A stretch of 64,000 nucleotides of DNA from Candida dubliniensis CD36 (lineage: Eukaryota > Ascomycota > Pichiomycetes > Serinales > Debaryomycetaceae), in the NCBI RefSeq assembly GCF_000026945.1, contig NC_012860.1:2914001-2978000 (forward strand). Direction: 5' to 3'. Both the position numbers and the translations under genes were made by a program. Below are positions 20,445-30,438 of the stretch, piece after piece. Numbering within the stretch: position 1 is the first letter of the stretch; each line of letters starts with the position of its first letter. The notes below the pieces were generated by a model. It made no database searches. It saw only the letters and a list, made by a program, of their open reading frames with translations, and had not been told where the DNA came from.

Positions 20445-23402
20445 TCAACTATCAACTTCCATATATTCTGGATTCTTTTTCAAAATAACAACACCTTCTA
20501 ATGAACTACTCAAACTTATCCATTCTTCAGTGTTTTCTAGTTCTGCACGTTCACCATAATTTAACAACACCGGAGTAGATTGAGTAACCCAACCAGTAAT
20601 AGTCTTTGGTTTACCAGCTTGTCCAACAACATCAACTGCTTGACCAACTCTAACATTGACTTTAATTGGTTTCAATTCTTCATCAACTGTGACCAACATA
20701 CGTGGTTTAACTGCTGGTGTCAAATAATACAACAATTGATGAGAAGTTTCAGTGGTTGAATCATTCAATATAAATGATCTTGGATCCAATAAGGCAATGG
20801 CAATGGTTAATAATGATGCCAAAGATACTTTAGATAAAATGGTTCTTTCAGAATTATATGGAGTTAATGTTAAAGTACCTTTACCTAAATGTAAAATACC
20901 TTGAGCAATTCTTACCATAAATAAAGTATCGGGTGATTTAATATAATAAGAAGCCAATTGTCTTAATAATTGGGCTAATCTAGCATTATTAGTACCGGCA
21001 CCAACAAGACCCATGGAATAAATCGAATTTTGTGCAACTTCTAAATCTGGATCATGTGAATAACGTGATAAAGTTTCGAAAACTTTCATTTGTGGATTAG
21101 ATGTAGACACTAATCCCATGGCTAATGGAACAGCTCTTCTTATTAAAGAATTACCATAATGCATCAAATGTCCGAAATGACGTAATGACATATCTTGACC
21201 AATATCTTCTCCCATAGCAATACATGCTAAACCCAACACGGCAATTCCTTGATACAATTCTTCTTCTTCTTCAAGCGTGTCATCGTCATCTGCGTCGTCT
21301 TGTGCCTTTTCATCACTTGCAGCACTACTACCATCTCCCTTTTCTTTCTTGCTATTACTATCTTGTTGTGTAGTAGTAGTAGTAGTAGTGGTGGTGGTGG
21401 CGGCAGTGGTATTTTCTGTTGTATTATCATTTTTTGATTCAGCATCTTCCATCTCCACATCTTCATCTCCATTAGGTTTAGCATCCTTATTTTGCTCCTC
21501 CTCAGATTGTTCCAATCTTTTTTCTTCATCCAATTGATCTTTAGGTTTAGCAGTACACATTTGTAATAATGCTTGGATTTGTAATACATTACCAGTACCA
21601 GCAAAGGCACAAATATTCACCAAAACTTTCAATGTTTTACTAATAGGGTGTTCAATAGCGTCAATGGTTTCCAAAACATCTTCTGCTTGTTCAGTTCTAC
21701 CCATATACAACAACCCTAACCCTAATGACATAAATTTGATAAACTTATTGGTCAATTGGGTATAATCCCTTTCCAATAATGTTTGTAAAATTGTTGATGT
21801 GACATCACCATGACATGTACCAACAAAAATATGACCCAAAGCTAAAGCAGCAAGACATGAAATTTCCAAAGAAATATCCAAATCAGAAACTAATGGTAAT
21901 AACAAGTTCAAAACATCTTCATTAGCAGAACCAGCAAAGGCAATACCCAACCCATTTATAGCAGCAGTTTGATAAAGTTTATTTGGTTCATGAACATATT
22001 CTTGCAATAAGGCAAATGCTGCATCAACTTCATCATGAACATTGGCTGATACTACACCAGTACCTAACAATGCCCCAGCTTTCACTTCTGAATCTTCAGA
22101 ATAAGTATACTTATCCAACACTTGTAAACCTTCATTGATATTCCATTGATGAATCGATCCAAGAGAAGCAGTGGTAGATGCCATACCTGAACCTTTTGTT
22201 CTATAAATCCACGATTTATTATCTTCTTCAGTTTCAACTAATTTATCATTACCAAAACCCAAGTTAAGAAATCCATTAACAAATGATGCTGCTAAATTTT
22301 GTTTAGCTGAATCGATTGAACCTGAAGTACCTAAACCAAATTTAGAATTTTCTAAATGAGATTTATAAACATCTTCAGGAACTTTTGGATCCAATAAATT
22401 CAATTCTTTAACCAAATATTGGAAATATTCTGCCAATTTAACATTGGAAATACATTCTTGTACTTCTTGGTTTTCACCTGGATATTTGAAATTACTATTT
22501 TGTTGAGATAAAATAAACCCCAATTGTTTATGAAGTGATTCATCGGTAGTTGAATCGAAAACTTGTTTTATCAATTCATTGTCGTCCAATTTAATAGCCA
22601 ATGTTAATGCTTGAGTTAATTGATTATGAGACAAATATATTGAATAAGCAGTGTTTAAAAATGAAATGTCATCTGGTGGAGCTAAATAGGGCACACAGCT
22701 TGTGACATAAAGACATACTCGAGCAAAAGTATTTTCATCAACAAATTGTGGTAATTTATCAATACATTCGATTTCTAATAATAAATCAACGGCATCAGCT
22801 TCTGCATTATGTTTCAAGAAGAATGGGACAATTTGTAAAGCCAATTTCACTAATTTACTCACCAATTCTTCATCGACTCCTAAATTCTCTTGGAAAGATT
22901 CTCCAATTTCTAAAGCCAAATGACGCATATATTCATGACCCCAATCGGCAATAGTGTCATCTGAGGCTAATAATCTATATTTCAAAGAATCTCTATTGCC
23001 TTCATCAGAATAAGTTGTTGCTAATACTGATAATATATCGGCCAATTTGATAACAATGACATCTTTTGCCAGGAATTGCTTAGACCAATTTGTGTATATT
23101 TCAGTTAATAAAGGATAATGTGGTCTTAAAAATTTCAAAGGTTTAGGAACAGCAGTCATTGATGTAGTTGATTCCTTAATAAAGGTTTTCAATGTATCCA
23201 AATACTTATTATATAAAGCTCTGTCTTGATTTGGTTCATTCAATCTTTCAACTAATAATTCCAATTCATCTTTTAAATGTTGATCTTCTTCAGATAATTC
23301 CTCTTCTTTCTGAACTTTTGATTTATCAGATTTAGTTGGTTGTTGATCTTTAGAAGTCTGTGGTTGGACTTGTTCTTTTGATTGTTCTTGAGATGGTGCC
23401 AT
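20445..23402 (-). CDS. RPN1: 26S proteasome regulatory particle subunit Rpn1
   Basis: The 985-residue protein has a Gln/Lys/Glu-rich N-terminus, a helical region from about 40 (LKDELELLVERLNEPNQDRALY), and PC repeats in the middle (KAGALLGTGVVSANVHDEVDAAFALLQEYV; AAINGLGIAFAGSANEDVLNLLLPLV; SCLAALALGHIFVGTCHGD; SLGLGLLYMGRTEQ; later LAMGLVSTSNPQ, SIYSMGLVGAGTNNARLAQLLRQLASYY). The C-terminus contains TWVTQSTPVLLNYGERAELE-like family sequence. Rpn1 is the base-ring scaffold that docks ubiquitin shuttles and Ubp6. A low-complexity insert (about 605-715) with Asp/Glu and a Thr run splits the PC region. The length matches the yeast protein. The stops of this and the ECM33-like gene are only 56 bases apart. 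Confidence 0.96.
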   Translation of the reverse strand: MAPSQEQSKEQVQPQTSKDQQPTKSDKSKVQKEEELSEEDQHLKDELELLVERLNEPNQDRALYNKYLDTLKTFIKESTTSMTAVPKPLKFLRPHYPLLTEIYTNWSKQFLAKDVIVIKLADILSVLATTYSDEGNRDSLKYRLLASDDTIADWGHEYMRHLALEIGESFQENLGVDEELVSKLVKLALQIVPFFLKHNAEADAVDLLLEIECIDKLPQFVDENTFARVCLYVTSCVPYLAPPDDISFLNTAYSIYLSHNQLTQALTLAIKLDDNELIKQVFDSTTDESLHKQLGFILSQQNSNFKYPGENQEVQECISNVKLAEYFQYLVKELNLLDPKVPEDVYKSHLENSKFGLGTSGSIDSAKQNLAASFVNGFLNLGFGNDKLVETEEDNKSWIYRTKGSGMASTTASLGSIHQWNINEGLQVLDKYTYSEDSEVKAGALLGTGVVSANVHDEVDAAFALLQEYVHEPNKLYQTAAINGLGIAFAGSANEDVLNLLLPLVSDLDISLEISCLAALALGHIFVGTCHGDVTSTILQTLLERDYTQLTNKFIKFMSLGLGLLYMGRTEQAEDVLETIDAIEHPISKTLKVLVNICAFAGTGNVLQIQALLQMCTAKPKDQLDEEKRLEQSEEEQNKDAKPNGDEDVEMEDAESKNDNTTENTTAATTTTTTTTTTQQDSNSKKEKGDGSSAASDEKAQDDADDDDTLEEEEELYQGIAVLGLACIAMGEDIGQDMSLRHFGHLMHYGNSLIRRAVPLAMGLVSTSNPQMKVFETLSRYSHDPDLEVAQNSIYSMGLVGAGTNNARLAQLLRQLASYYIKSPDTLFMVRIAQGILHLGKGTLTLTPYNSERTILSKVSLASLLTIAIALLDPRSFILNDSTTETSHQLLYYLTPAVKPRMLVTVDEELKPIKVNVRVGQAVDVVGQAGKPKTITGWVTQSTPVLLNYGERAELENTEEWISLSSSLEGVVILKKNPEYMEVDS

Positions 23403-24545
23403 TTTTCAAAAAAACCAAATTCTTGTATCCCTAATTGGTAATAATCAATCTTTAACAAAACCTATATTAAAGAATATGAATACAAAAATAGCTGTAGGTT
23501 GATTTCAATAAAGAGGTTTTGTTGCCATCAATTATATTTTTTTTTTTCGGTTCTAGTTGTTGTTGAAGAAAATATTTTGATAGAGAGTGGCAAAATATGT
23601 CGTTTTTTGGTGGGGACTGCACATAACCTGCCAAACACTTAGAACTCTTTATAACAGTTTTACAACCTATCCTAGTTGACAAGTTATACCAATAGATAGT
23701 TAGTTAAAAAGACCAATTGAAATAATCCAACAAAATGCCATTATTGCTAGGTGAGTGGGAGTTTGTAAAGTATTTCTTGCATAAAATGGTTTAGTTGGAA
23801 TATTTATGGACACTATGATTGGTTGCCATATTTTCACAACACATCTAAGGAATAACAATTCAACCAACTATCAATGACTCCTGAGTAATCAAGAAGTCTA
23901 GCCAATATCTAACTATCTATCATTAGATTGAAATATTTAATTTTGAAGAAGTATTGATTTTGGTGTTGATTTCTACCTACCGCGATGTCTCTGCCCACAT
24001 TGAATTAAGTTCACACGACACATCGCACGACGAAAAAAAAAAAAAAAAACACTGGGTGGTGGTAGATGGCAGATCTTCTCGTTTTAGCTAGTTCTTCTCT
24101 TTTTGGTTGTCAAAATTTCTTGTAAACAAATGTCTTTTTCCCTTTTTTTGACAAGGTTTGGAATTGAAATTGTTTTTCTACTTCTTTCTTTCATTGAACA
24201 AATATAACCAGATATCCCGGTTCCAATTTTCGTTTACTTTTACCTTCTTTTTATATATCATTTCCATCCCTCCTTTCTTTGATTGGAAGATTTTGGCTCT
24301 ACATTACCCATCCTCTCTCTTTTTGATTACTTCCCTCCCCACCCCATTAGAATATTGCTTAAAAAAAGTAGCAATTGTTACAGCTTGTTTTTAGTTCATT
24401 GATTGTGAAGATTTCCACATTTCATTTCATTATAATCACAATTATATTCCCCCCAACAACAAATTCCTTGCTTTTGTTATTTCATGTTTGTTAATTGATT
24501 GATTGACTCTGCCTCCATACATTATATTACATACCCGACTCTCCC
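23403..24545. other. Divergent promoter region, RPN1 / ECM25-like gene
   Basis: About 1.1 kb. It holds a PACE-like sequence at 23586, an A-run at 24034-24050 and mixed pyrimidine-rich stretches near 24200-24370. No gene recognised. Confidence 0.6.
23586..23595. promoter_or_regulatory. PACE-like (Rpn4-type) element upstream of RPN1
   Basis: AGTGGCAAAA lies about 185 bases upstream of the RPN1 ATG. It differs by one base from GGTGGCAAA, the proteasome-associated control element bound by Rpn4. This is a motif match in the right promoter; binding is inferred. Confidence 0.4.
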
Positions 24546-26294
24546 ATGGATAGAATATTTTATAAATCAGATCTTCGAGATCCAACCACCAATTACCCCA
24601 TTTATATATTTGATACATCATATTTACCTTCACCAGATATAATAAATTATAATGAATTTTTAATAACCTTAATGAGTTATTTACCAATAAAACCCTATGT
24701 TTTAATTATGTTTAGTTGTGGATTAAACAAGATATCATGGATATGGGGCATTAAATTCATACAAAAAATTTTGAATCGAAGAGATTTGAAAAATTTAATT
24801 AAAGTATATACTGTTCATGATAGTTGGTTTTTAAAGTCAATGACATCAATATTACAAAATTTCAATTCCACTAGGAAAAATTTAGAACAATTAGATCAAT
24901 TATTAGGTGCATTTACATTTGTCAAGGAATTGAATAACCCTACCAGTGATAGACAAACTTTAGTAATTCATTGTCAAACTTTAAGTGAATTAAGTTATTA
25001 TTTGGATATAACTAATTTGAAAATATCTTATAATATTTTTAAACATGATTTACAAATATCAGAATTAAAATTATCCATGAGATATCAACCAATTATTCAT
25101 CCATTAATTACATTAAATGTTCATGAATATCCTATTTTCCATCATCATCTATATCAAATTTTCAAGATAGTGGAGAATAATTGTAATAAAGTCGAATTAA
25201 TATTATATAAACCAGGAAATAAATTCAAATGTGATATTTTATATCAATGTATTTTAAGAAATCAATTGATTTGGATAAATGATTGGGATTTATATTCAAT
25301 TGCTACATTATTTAAAAGAATATTACTGGAATTACCTTTCCCATTAATAGATATTGAATTGATTAGATTACCAATAGGTGATAATCTTCAATATACTTTT
25401 AAAATGTTTAAAAGATTAATTAATAGATTACAAAAACATCAAGAAACCCAGAATTATGATCAATTGTTGTTTCAAATTTTAGATATGTGTCAAAAAATCG
25501 TTAATAATGATGACATTACCAAACATACAACAACTACAATATCGAAAGGGATGTCATATTGTTTAAGTCATGAATTAGTATCAACCAATAAAACAAACAT
25601 TCAAATAATCAATCGATTTCTTAAAAATTTACTTGAATATTGGTCAGATATAAGGAAACATTTCCAAATTTATACTATTGATAATGTTATTGACGGGAAA
25701 CTTCAAACTGAATCTGTCTCAACCAGTCATGAAACATCATCATATGATTTAAGTCATGATATAACATTAGATCAAGAAAGTGAAAGCAGTAGCAGTAACA
25801 GTAGCAGTAATGATGATGATGAAGAAAATGGTACTGGTGTAGATACCGATTTTATTGAAACTAAAGATATCTTACGGAATTTATCCTTAAATAACACCGA
25901 TAATAGTCCTGCAACTACAACCAACACATCTAGTTCTTCTACTAAATCAAATGGATTTCACCAACGTACGACATCAGTTATAAATAAAACAATAGATCCA
26001 ATTAATAATACAAAATCTCATAAGAAATCACTATCGGATGTATCTAATTTACAAATCCAGTATCCACCCCAAAAATATAAATTTTCCACCACCACCACCG
26101 CCAACATCAGTCCAAGGAAAAACGACAATATAACCACACCGAAGAAATTAAATCTGAATACTACTAATAATAGTAATGATAGTATACCTATACCAAAGAA
26201 AAAACCGGTGATTAGAGGTAGAAAAGTTGGTCAATTGGCGAAATTATTTGAAGAAAGATGTGAAGGAATTGAAATTTTACGAGGCATGACATGA
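24546..26294 (+). CDS. ECM25: Ecm25-like protein: CRAL-TRIO-like plus RhoGAP-like domains
   Basis: The 582-residue protein opens with a CRAL-TRIO/Sec14-like module of the p50RhoGAP type (YPIYIFDTSYLPSP ... YLPIKPYVLIMFSCGLN ... WIWGIKFIQKILNRRDLKNLIKVYTVHDSWFLKS, about 17-105). A divergent RhoGAP-like helical domain follows (about 180-340: LNVHEYPIFHHHLYQIF ... YQCILRNQLIWINDWDLYSIATLFKRILLELPFPLI). The rest is a Ser/Asn/Asp-rich linker and a short conserved tail (VIRGRKVGQLAKLFEERCEGIEILRGM). This layout and length (599 in S. cerevisiae) fit Ecm25. The position expected to hold the arginine finger reads VELILYKPG, so GAP catalysis is doubtful. Paired divergently with RPN1. Confidence 0.65.
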   Translation: MDRIFYKSDLRDPTTNYPIYIFDTSYLPSPDIINYNEFLITLMSYLPIKPYVLIMFSCGLNKISWIWGIKFIQKILNRRDLKNLIKVYTVHDSWFLKSMTSILQNFNSTRKNLEQLDQLLGAFTFVKELNNPTSDRQTLVIHCQTLSELSYYLDITNLKISYNIFKHDLQISELKLSMRYQPIIHPLITLNVHEYPIFHHHLYQIFKIVENNCNKVELILYKPGNKFKCDILYQCILRNQLIWINDWDLYSIATLFKRILLELPFPLIDIELIRLPIGDNLQYTFKMFKRLINRLQKHQETQNYDQLLFQILDMCQKIVNNDDITKHTTTTISKGMSYCLSHELVSTNKTNIQIINRFLKNLLEYWSDIRKHFQIYTIDNVIDGKLQTESVSTSHETSSYDLSHDITLDQESESSSSNSSSNDDDEENGTGVDTDFIETKDILRNLSLNNTDNSPATTTNTSSSSTKSNGFHQRTTSVINKTIDPINNTKSHKKSLSDVSNLQIQYPPQKYKFSTTTTANISPRKNDNITTPKKLNLNTTNNSNDSIPIPKKKPVIRGRKVGQLAKLFEERCEGIEILRGMT

Positions 26295-26665
26295 AATACT
26301 TTGATACTTGAAACTAGATTCAATGATGAAACTTAAATTTTTTACATATTTAATTAGGCATATATATTAAGGAAATAAAAATTGATTAAATTGATGATTT
26401 AAACATACAAACACTTTACTAAAACAATAATAAAAGAAGAAATAAAATTAAAAACGCTAACTAGTATACACATTCACTTACTTACTTAAATTTTTTTATG
26501 CTTTTTTTTTTTTTTTTTAGTATTCTGATGTTTGTAGTAAATAATAATAAAAAATGAAAGTACCATCAAGAAAAAGAAAACAATTGAATACAATCTCCCT
26601 AATAAACAATTATCAGTTATTTTGGTTTATTTTAATACATATCAATTCAATTCTTTCTTTGTAAT
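26295..26665. other. Convergent intergenic region
   Basis: About 370 bases between the stops of the ECM25-like and RBF1-like genes. AT-rich with a T-run near 26502-26518; no gene seen. Confidence 0.6.
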
Positions 26666-28330
26666 TTACTCACCAACCAATCTACTATCAATATTATCCA
26701 TTGATAAATCACCATTGTCAGTATGATAATGATGATGTTGACGACTAGCATTGGCAACGGCAGCAATAGCAGCAGCAGCAGTACCATCAGTGTCATTTAA
26801 TCCATGTTCTTGTAATTGTTGTTGATAATGTTGATATTGAGATTCATCTAGTTGTTGTTGAGCAGCAGCAGCAGCTTGAGCTTGAGTAGCAGCAACAAAC
26901 TGACGTTGAAATTCCTCTTGTTGCTGTTGCTGTTGTTGTTGTTGCAGTTGATTTTGTTGCTGCAGTTGATTTTGTTGTTGTTGTTGAAATTGATCATAAT
27001 CAACTGCAGAAGATGATTGATCACCAGTAGCTCCTTGTAAAAAGGCATTAGCACTAGCTGCAGCAGCCACTGCGGCAACAGCATCAACATCAGCAGCATT
27101 ATGACCATCAGTACCCACTTGTGCAGCAGCAGCTTGTGCAGCAGCAGCAGCCTGAGCAGCAGCTTTCTTTCTATATTGAGCAGCAGAAATTCTTGATGGA
27201 TTATGGAAACCAAAACGACTATTTTGTTTCTTCAATTTGCGTTTATAACCTCTGATTTCATTATAAATATCTTCTCTTTTAATTAAAACATCAGGATATT
27301 CCTCTTTAATTTTACTTTCAATATGAGATGGTTTAGTACCAAGTTTATACATTTCCAAAATCATCACATTCAACTCATCAGAACGTTTGCGTAACATTGG
27401 ATGATTACTTAATGGATCCAATTGAGGATGATTATGTTCATTACAAGTTGTTCTTAATGTCCATGAATCAGAAGATTTTTTATACGAAGCAGTCATGGCA
27501 AATGGACATTTCAATTTCTTAGTTTTGGTGTCTGGATCCAACATATAACCATCACCAACATCAATTTGTCTACTCACATCGATTTTTTTGTTTTTTTTAT
27601 GACGATAACGTCCACCCAATTCACAAGTATAATAAATTGCCTTTTTATTTGAATGAGCAATAACCACTCCGAATCCATTATCACGAGCAAATTCAGCAAT
27701 AAATTCATTCAATTCATCACGACTATTGAAAACTTGTTCTGGATAAGGACGAGTTATCAAATTACCTTCAGCAGTAATAGTATTTTCCGTGACAGGATAA
27801 ATCTTCAGTTTGGAATCTACAATTGGATCAGGGATTTGAATGTTATATTCAGATAATTCATCAGCAGATGGACCTGCAGTCAATTCAGGGGGGAATTGAG
27901 GATGAGAATGTACATGACCAAGATGTTGTTGTGTTTGACCGAGTCTTCCAGCTTGTTGATGGTGGTGTTGTTGAGGTAAACCTGCTAAATGTTGTTGTTG
28001 AGCGTGATGTTGTTGTTGTTGTAATTGTTGATATTGTTGTTTGTATTGTTCAGCAGCCGCAGCAGCTTCAGCAACTGAATCTGTATCAACTACTGACGAA
28101 TCATTTGTGGAAATTCCCCTACGTGTTTTCTGTCTTCTACCAGTGGAAGAAGAAGAAGATGAAGGAGTACCTGAACTTGATTGTTGTTGTGATTGTTGTG
28201 GTTTCGATAATGCAGCAGCATGAGCAATTTCTTCTAATTTTACTCTGACATTGCCTGTTGAAGAATCATCGACGTTTTGTAACAACTGTTCATCGATGTT
28301 TTGGGAATAATCATCTTCATGATTGGACAT
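26666..28330 (-). CDS. RBF1: FAR1/WRKY-GCM1-type transcription factor, probably Rbf1
   Basis: The 554-residue protein has a Gln/His/Ser-rich N-terminal third, a central zinc-binding domain (about 195-310) and a Gln/Ala-rich C-terminal third. The centre reads VFNSRDELNEFIAEFARDNGF, then IYYTCELGGRYRHK, CPFAMTAS and CNEHNHPQL. C236, C275, H299 and H301 give the C-C-H-x-H ligand order of the FAR1/WRKY-GCM1 fold, shared with yeast Aft1 and with Mutator-type transposases. Candida Rbf1, a Gln-rich factor that binds RPG-box DNA and affects the yeast-hypha switch, has this layout and a similar length (about 527). The class is firm. The symbol rests on layout only, and I am not sure of it. Confidence 0.68.
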   Translation of the reverse strand: MSNHEDDYSQNIDEQLLQNVDDSSTGNVRVKLEEIAHAAALSKPQQSQQQSSSGTPSSSSSSTGRRQKTRRGISTNDSSVVDTDSVAEAAAAAEQYKQQYQQLQQQQHHAQQQHLAGLPQQHHHQQAGRLGQTQQHLGHVHSHPQFPPELTAGPSADELSEYNIQIPDPIVDSKLKIYPVTENTITAEGNLITRPYPEQVFNSRDELNEFIAEFARDNGFGVVIAHSNKKAIYYTCELGGRYRHKKNKKIDVSRQIDVGDGYMLDPDTKTKKLKCPFAMTASYKKSSDSWTLRTTCNEHNHPQLDPLSNHPMLRKRSDELNVMILEMYKLGTKPSHIESKIKEEYPDVLIKREDIYNEIRGYKRKLKKQNSRFGFHNPSRISAAQYRKKAAAQAAAAAQAAAAQVGTDGHNAADVDAVAAVAAAASANAFLQGATGDQSSSAVDYDQFQQQQQNQLQQQNQLQQQQQQQQQEEFQRQFVAATQAQAAAAAQQQLDESQYQHYQQQLQEHGLNDTDGTAAAAIAAVANASRQHHHYHTDNGDLSMDNIDSRLVGE

Positions 28331-28832
28331 TTTGAATGTTTTGCAACCTTAAAAAACAAATGGGCGAACTTGATTAATGATACACTACTCTCCTTTTTGA
28401 AAGATCGAATGTGTTTTGGTAGAAAGGACACACACTTATACATTGGAAGACAAAAAATTTTTTTTTTTTGTTTGGGTGGGAGAGGAGAGGGAGGATTATG
28501 ATAGGTCGTGTTGATTTCAAAGAACACAGCTATTGTTGTTGTTGTTGTAATTGTGGTTGGTCGTGTACTATAACAAAAAACAAGAATTACAAATTTATTA
28601 TTTATTTATTTCCACCACACAAAAATCAATCATTGGTCGTGCATAACAATATAAAATATGTTCAAGAAGAAAAGACAAGGGAGTGCATCAGATAAGTCAC
28701 GTGCCGTTGAAAAGACAAATTATATATATTAAATACTATAGTTTAACAAATGCAAGATCTTATTAGAATAAGCCTGGGACAAATTATAAATAGATTAAAA
28801 TATTACGAAAGAAACCCCTTCCCACATCAAGT
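28331..28832. other. RBF1-like promoter / SPE4 3' side
   Basis: About 500 bases with a T-run near 28459-28469 and an E-box at 28696-28703. No gene supported. Confidence 0.55.
28696..28703. promoter_or_regulatory. GTCACGTG E-box (Cbf1/Tye7-type)
   Basis: GTCACGTG matches the palindromic E-box with the RTCAC flank favoured by Cbf1. It lies about 370 bases upstream of the RBF1-like ATG. Motif evidence only. Confidence 0.4.
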
Positions 28833-29831
28833 TCAATTATTCAAATAATCATCTGCCCATGTAGGTAAAACAAATGAATTTGTATGAATGTGTTGATTGT
28901 AGTATTTAAACAATTTCAATTCTTTTTCGTGATCAAATTTCCGTAATGGATTAACCAAATCCTTTTCAGTATCCATAGTAGCAATTATCAACCCTAATTG
29001 ACCAGAAGTATAACTTGGCATATAACATTGACAATATTTGACATTAGAAAATACTGAAGCTGCTTTTGATTTCAATTCTTTCAAATATGGTAAATTTAAC
29101 CATATATTTTCCAGCGATTGCATAATGACAATACCTTTTTCATTCAAAGCATTCAATAATAATTTGAAATAATTAATTTGGAAAAATTCTTCTGCCGGGC
29201 CATCATCTGGATCAGAAGAATCAGTGATAATAACATCATATTTCTCTTTACTATTTTTCAAAAATTCAAATCCATCACCAATAATTAAATTCACTTTAGG
29301 ATGATTATGATATTTAGCCATTTCTGGTAAAAATTTCGTCAGTAATTTAATAACCATATCATCAATTTCCACCATGGTAATTTCTCGTACAGTTTGATCA
29401 TTTACATGTTTAATTAATTCTCGAATGACTCCACAATCACCACCACCAATAACTAAAACTTTTTTAGGTGATGGGTGTGACATAATTGGTAAATGTGTGA
29501 TTAATTCTTGATAAGCAAATTCATCTTTTTCAGTACATTGTATAATCCCATTTAATACTAAAACATTACCGAAATTTGTACTTTTAAATATCAAAATATC
29601 TTGGAATGGTGATTGGGTGTGATACAAGATTTGTTCTACTTGTAATCCAAATGACTGACCCGGGAATGATTGTTTCAGTTTTTCATAAAACCAATATGAC
29701 GAATCTTGTTTATGGAAAGTTATTGAATCATGTTTAAAACTAGATAATTCAATAAGTGGGATATCGTTGTTCAACTCAGTGGAATCATTTGATTGGTTCA
29801 GTTCGTGTACTTGTTGGGTGGATGGTGACAT
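28833..29831 (-). CDS. SPE4: Spermine synthase (aminopropyltransferase), Spe4
   Basis: The 332-residue protein has a roughly 40-residue N-terminal extension, then the spermidine/spermine synthase fold: WFYEKLKQSFPGQSFGLQVEQILYHTQSPFQDILIF, LVLNGIIQCTEKDEFAYQEL, the SAM-type GGGDCGVIRE loop (129-138), VEIDD, and the catalytic and polyamine-binding ITDSSDPDDGPAEEFF (202-217). The end, HTNSFVLPTWAD, resembles yeast Spe4 more than Spe3. It moves an aminopropyl group from decarboxylated SAM to spermidine (or putrescine if it were Spe3). Odd points are an extra residue in the DPxGPAE motif and Cys in place of the second Gly of GGGDGG. The Spe4 versus Spe3 choice is likely but not proven. Confidence 0.85.
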   Translation of the reverse strand: MSPSTQQVHELNQSNDSTELNNDIPLIELSSFKHDSITFHKQDSSYWFYEKLKQSFPGQSFGLQVEQILYHTQSPFQDILIFKSTNFGNVLVLNGIIQCTEKDEFAYQELITHLPIMSHPSPKKVLVIGGGDCGVIRELIKHVNDQTVREITMVEIDDMVIKLLTKFLPEMAKYHNHPKVNLIIGDGFEFLKNSKEKYDVIITDSSDPDDGPAEEFFQINYFKLLLNALNEKGIVIMQSLENIWLNLPYLKELKSKAASVFSNVKYCQCYMPSYTSGQLGLIIATMDTEKDLVNPLRKFDHEKELKLFKYYNQHIHTNSFVLPTWADDYLNN

Positions 29832-30238
29832 ATTGTTAAGTTAAGGTAGCTTATTCGTGTCGTGTAAAGGTGATGCATACAAAATGTATCTTGTGGTTGG
29901 GTTTAGTAGTTGATAAGTATAATATAGAATAAAAATGAAAAAAACAATAAAAGGGATTTAAAAGATTAAGATTTTGGGAAAAAAAATTTTTTTTTCTTCT
30001 TTGTCTCCGTTTGGTTGTTCAATGGCCGCGCATCCCCTACAATATTTTTAGATCACACGATCGTTAGTAATACTTCTCGTATCTTGATTTAAAGATAAGA
30101 GGGACTTTGGAGATCTACAAATATTGAATGCAGAGAAAACACCCATACGTAGTACTACGAGTATTGTTTGAGGATTCAATCACAACTAAATTGTATTGAG
30201 AAGATTTAGGTTATTTGGGATATTTGATAAATGAGGCA

Positions 30239-30438
30239 GGTTTTGCAACAGCATCAACTTTACGATATTTGCAGTAACGAAACAATAGTGAGTGCATTTA
30301 TCTTATAGACTAATCCAAAACTTAAAGTATCATGAAAAGCAACAATTCACGAAGAACAACCTATTTAATCATTTGAATTGATTCTGAATGATGAAAAAGA
30401 GGTCTTCACTGGACTTTAAAATTTGCTGTTGCAAAACC
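30239..30438. repeat. 15-bp perfect inverted repeat around a 170-base spacer
   Basis: GGTTTTGCAACAGCA (30239-30253) and TGCTGTTGCAAAACC (30424-30438) are exact reverse complements. No clear target-site duplication or open frame is seen, so the nature is unknown. Confidence 0.85.

Noticed and set aside
28041..28223. Plus-strand frame over the RBF1-like gene
   Set aside because: Antisense of Ala/Gln/Ser repeat codons.
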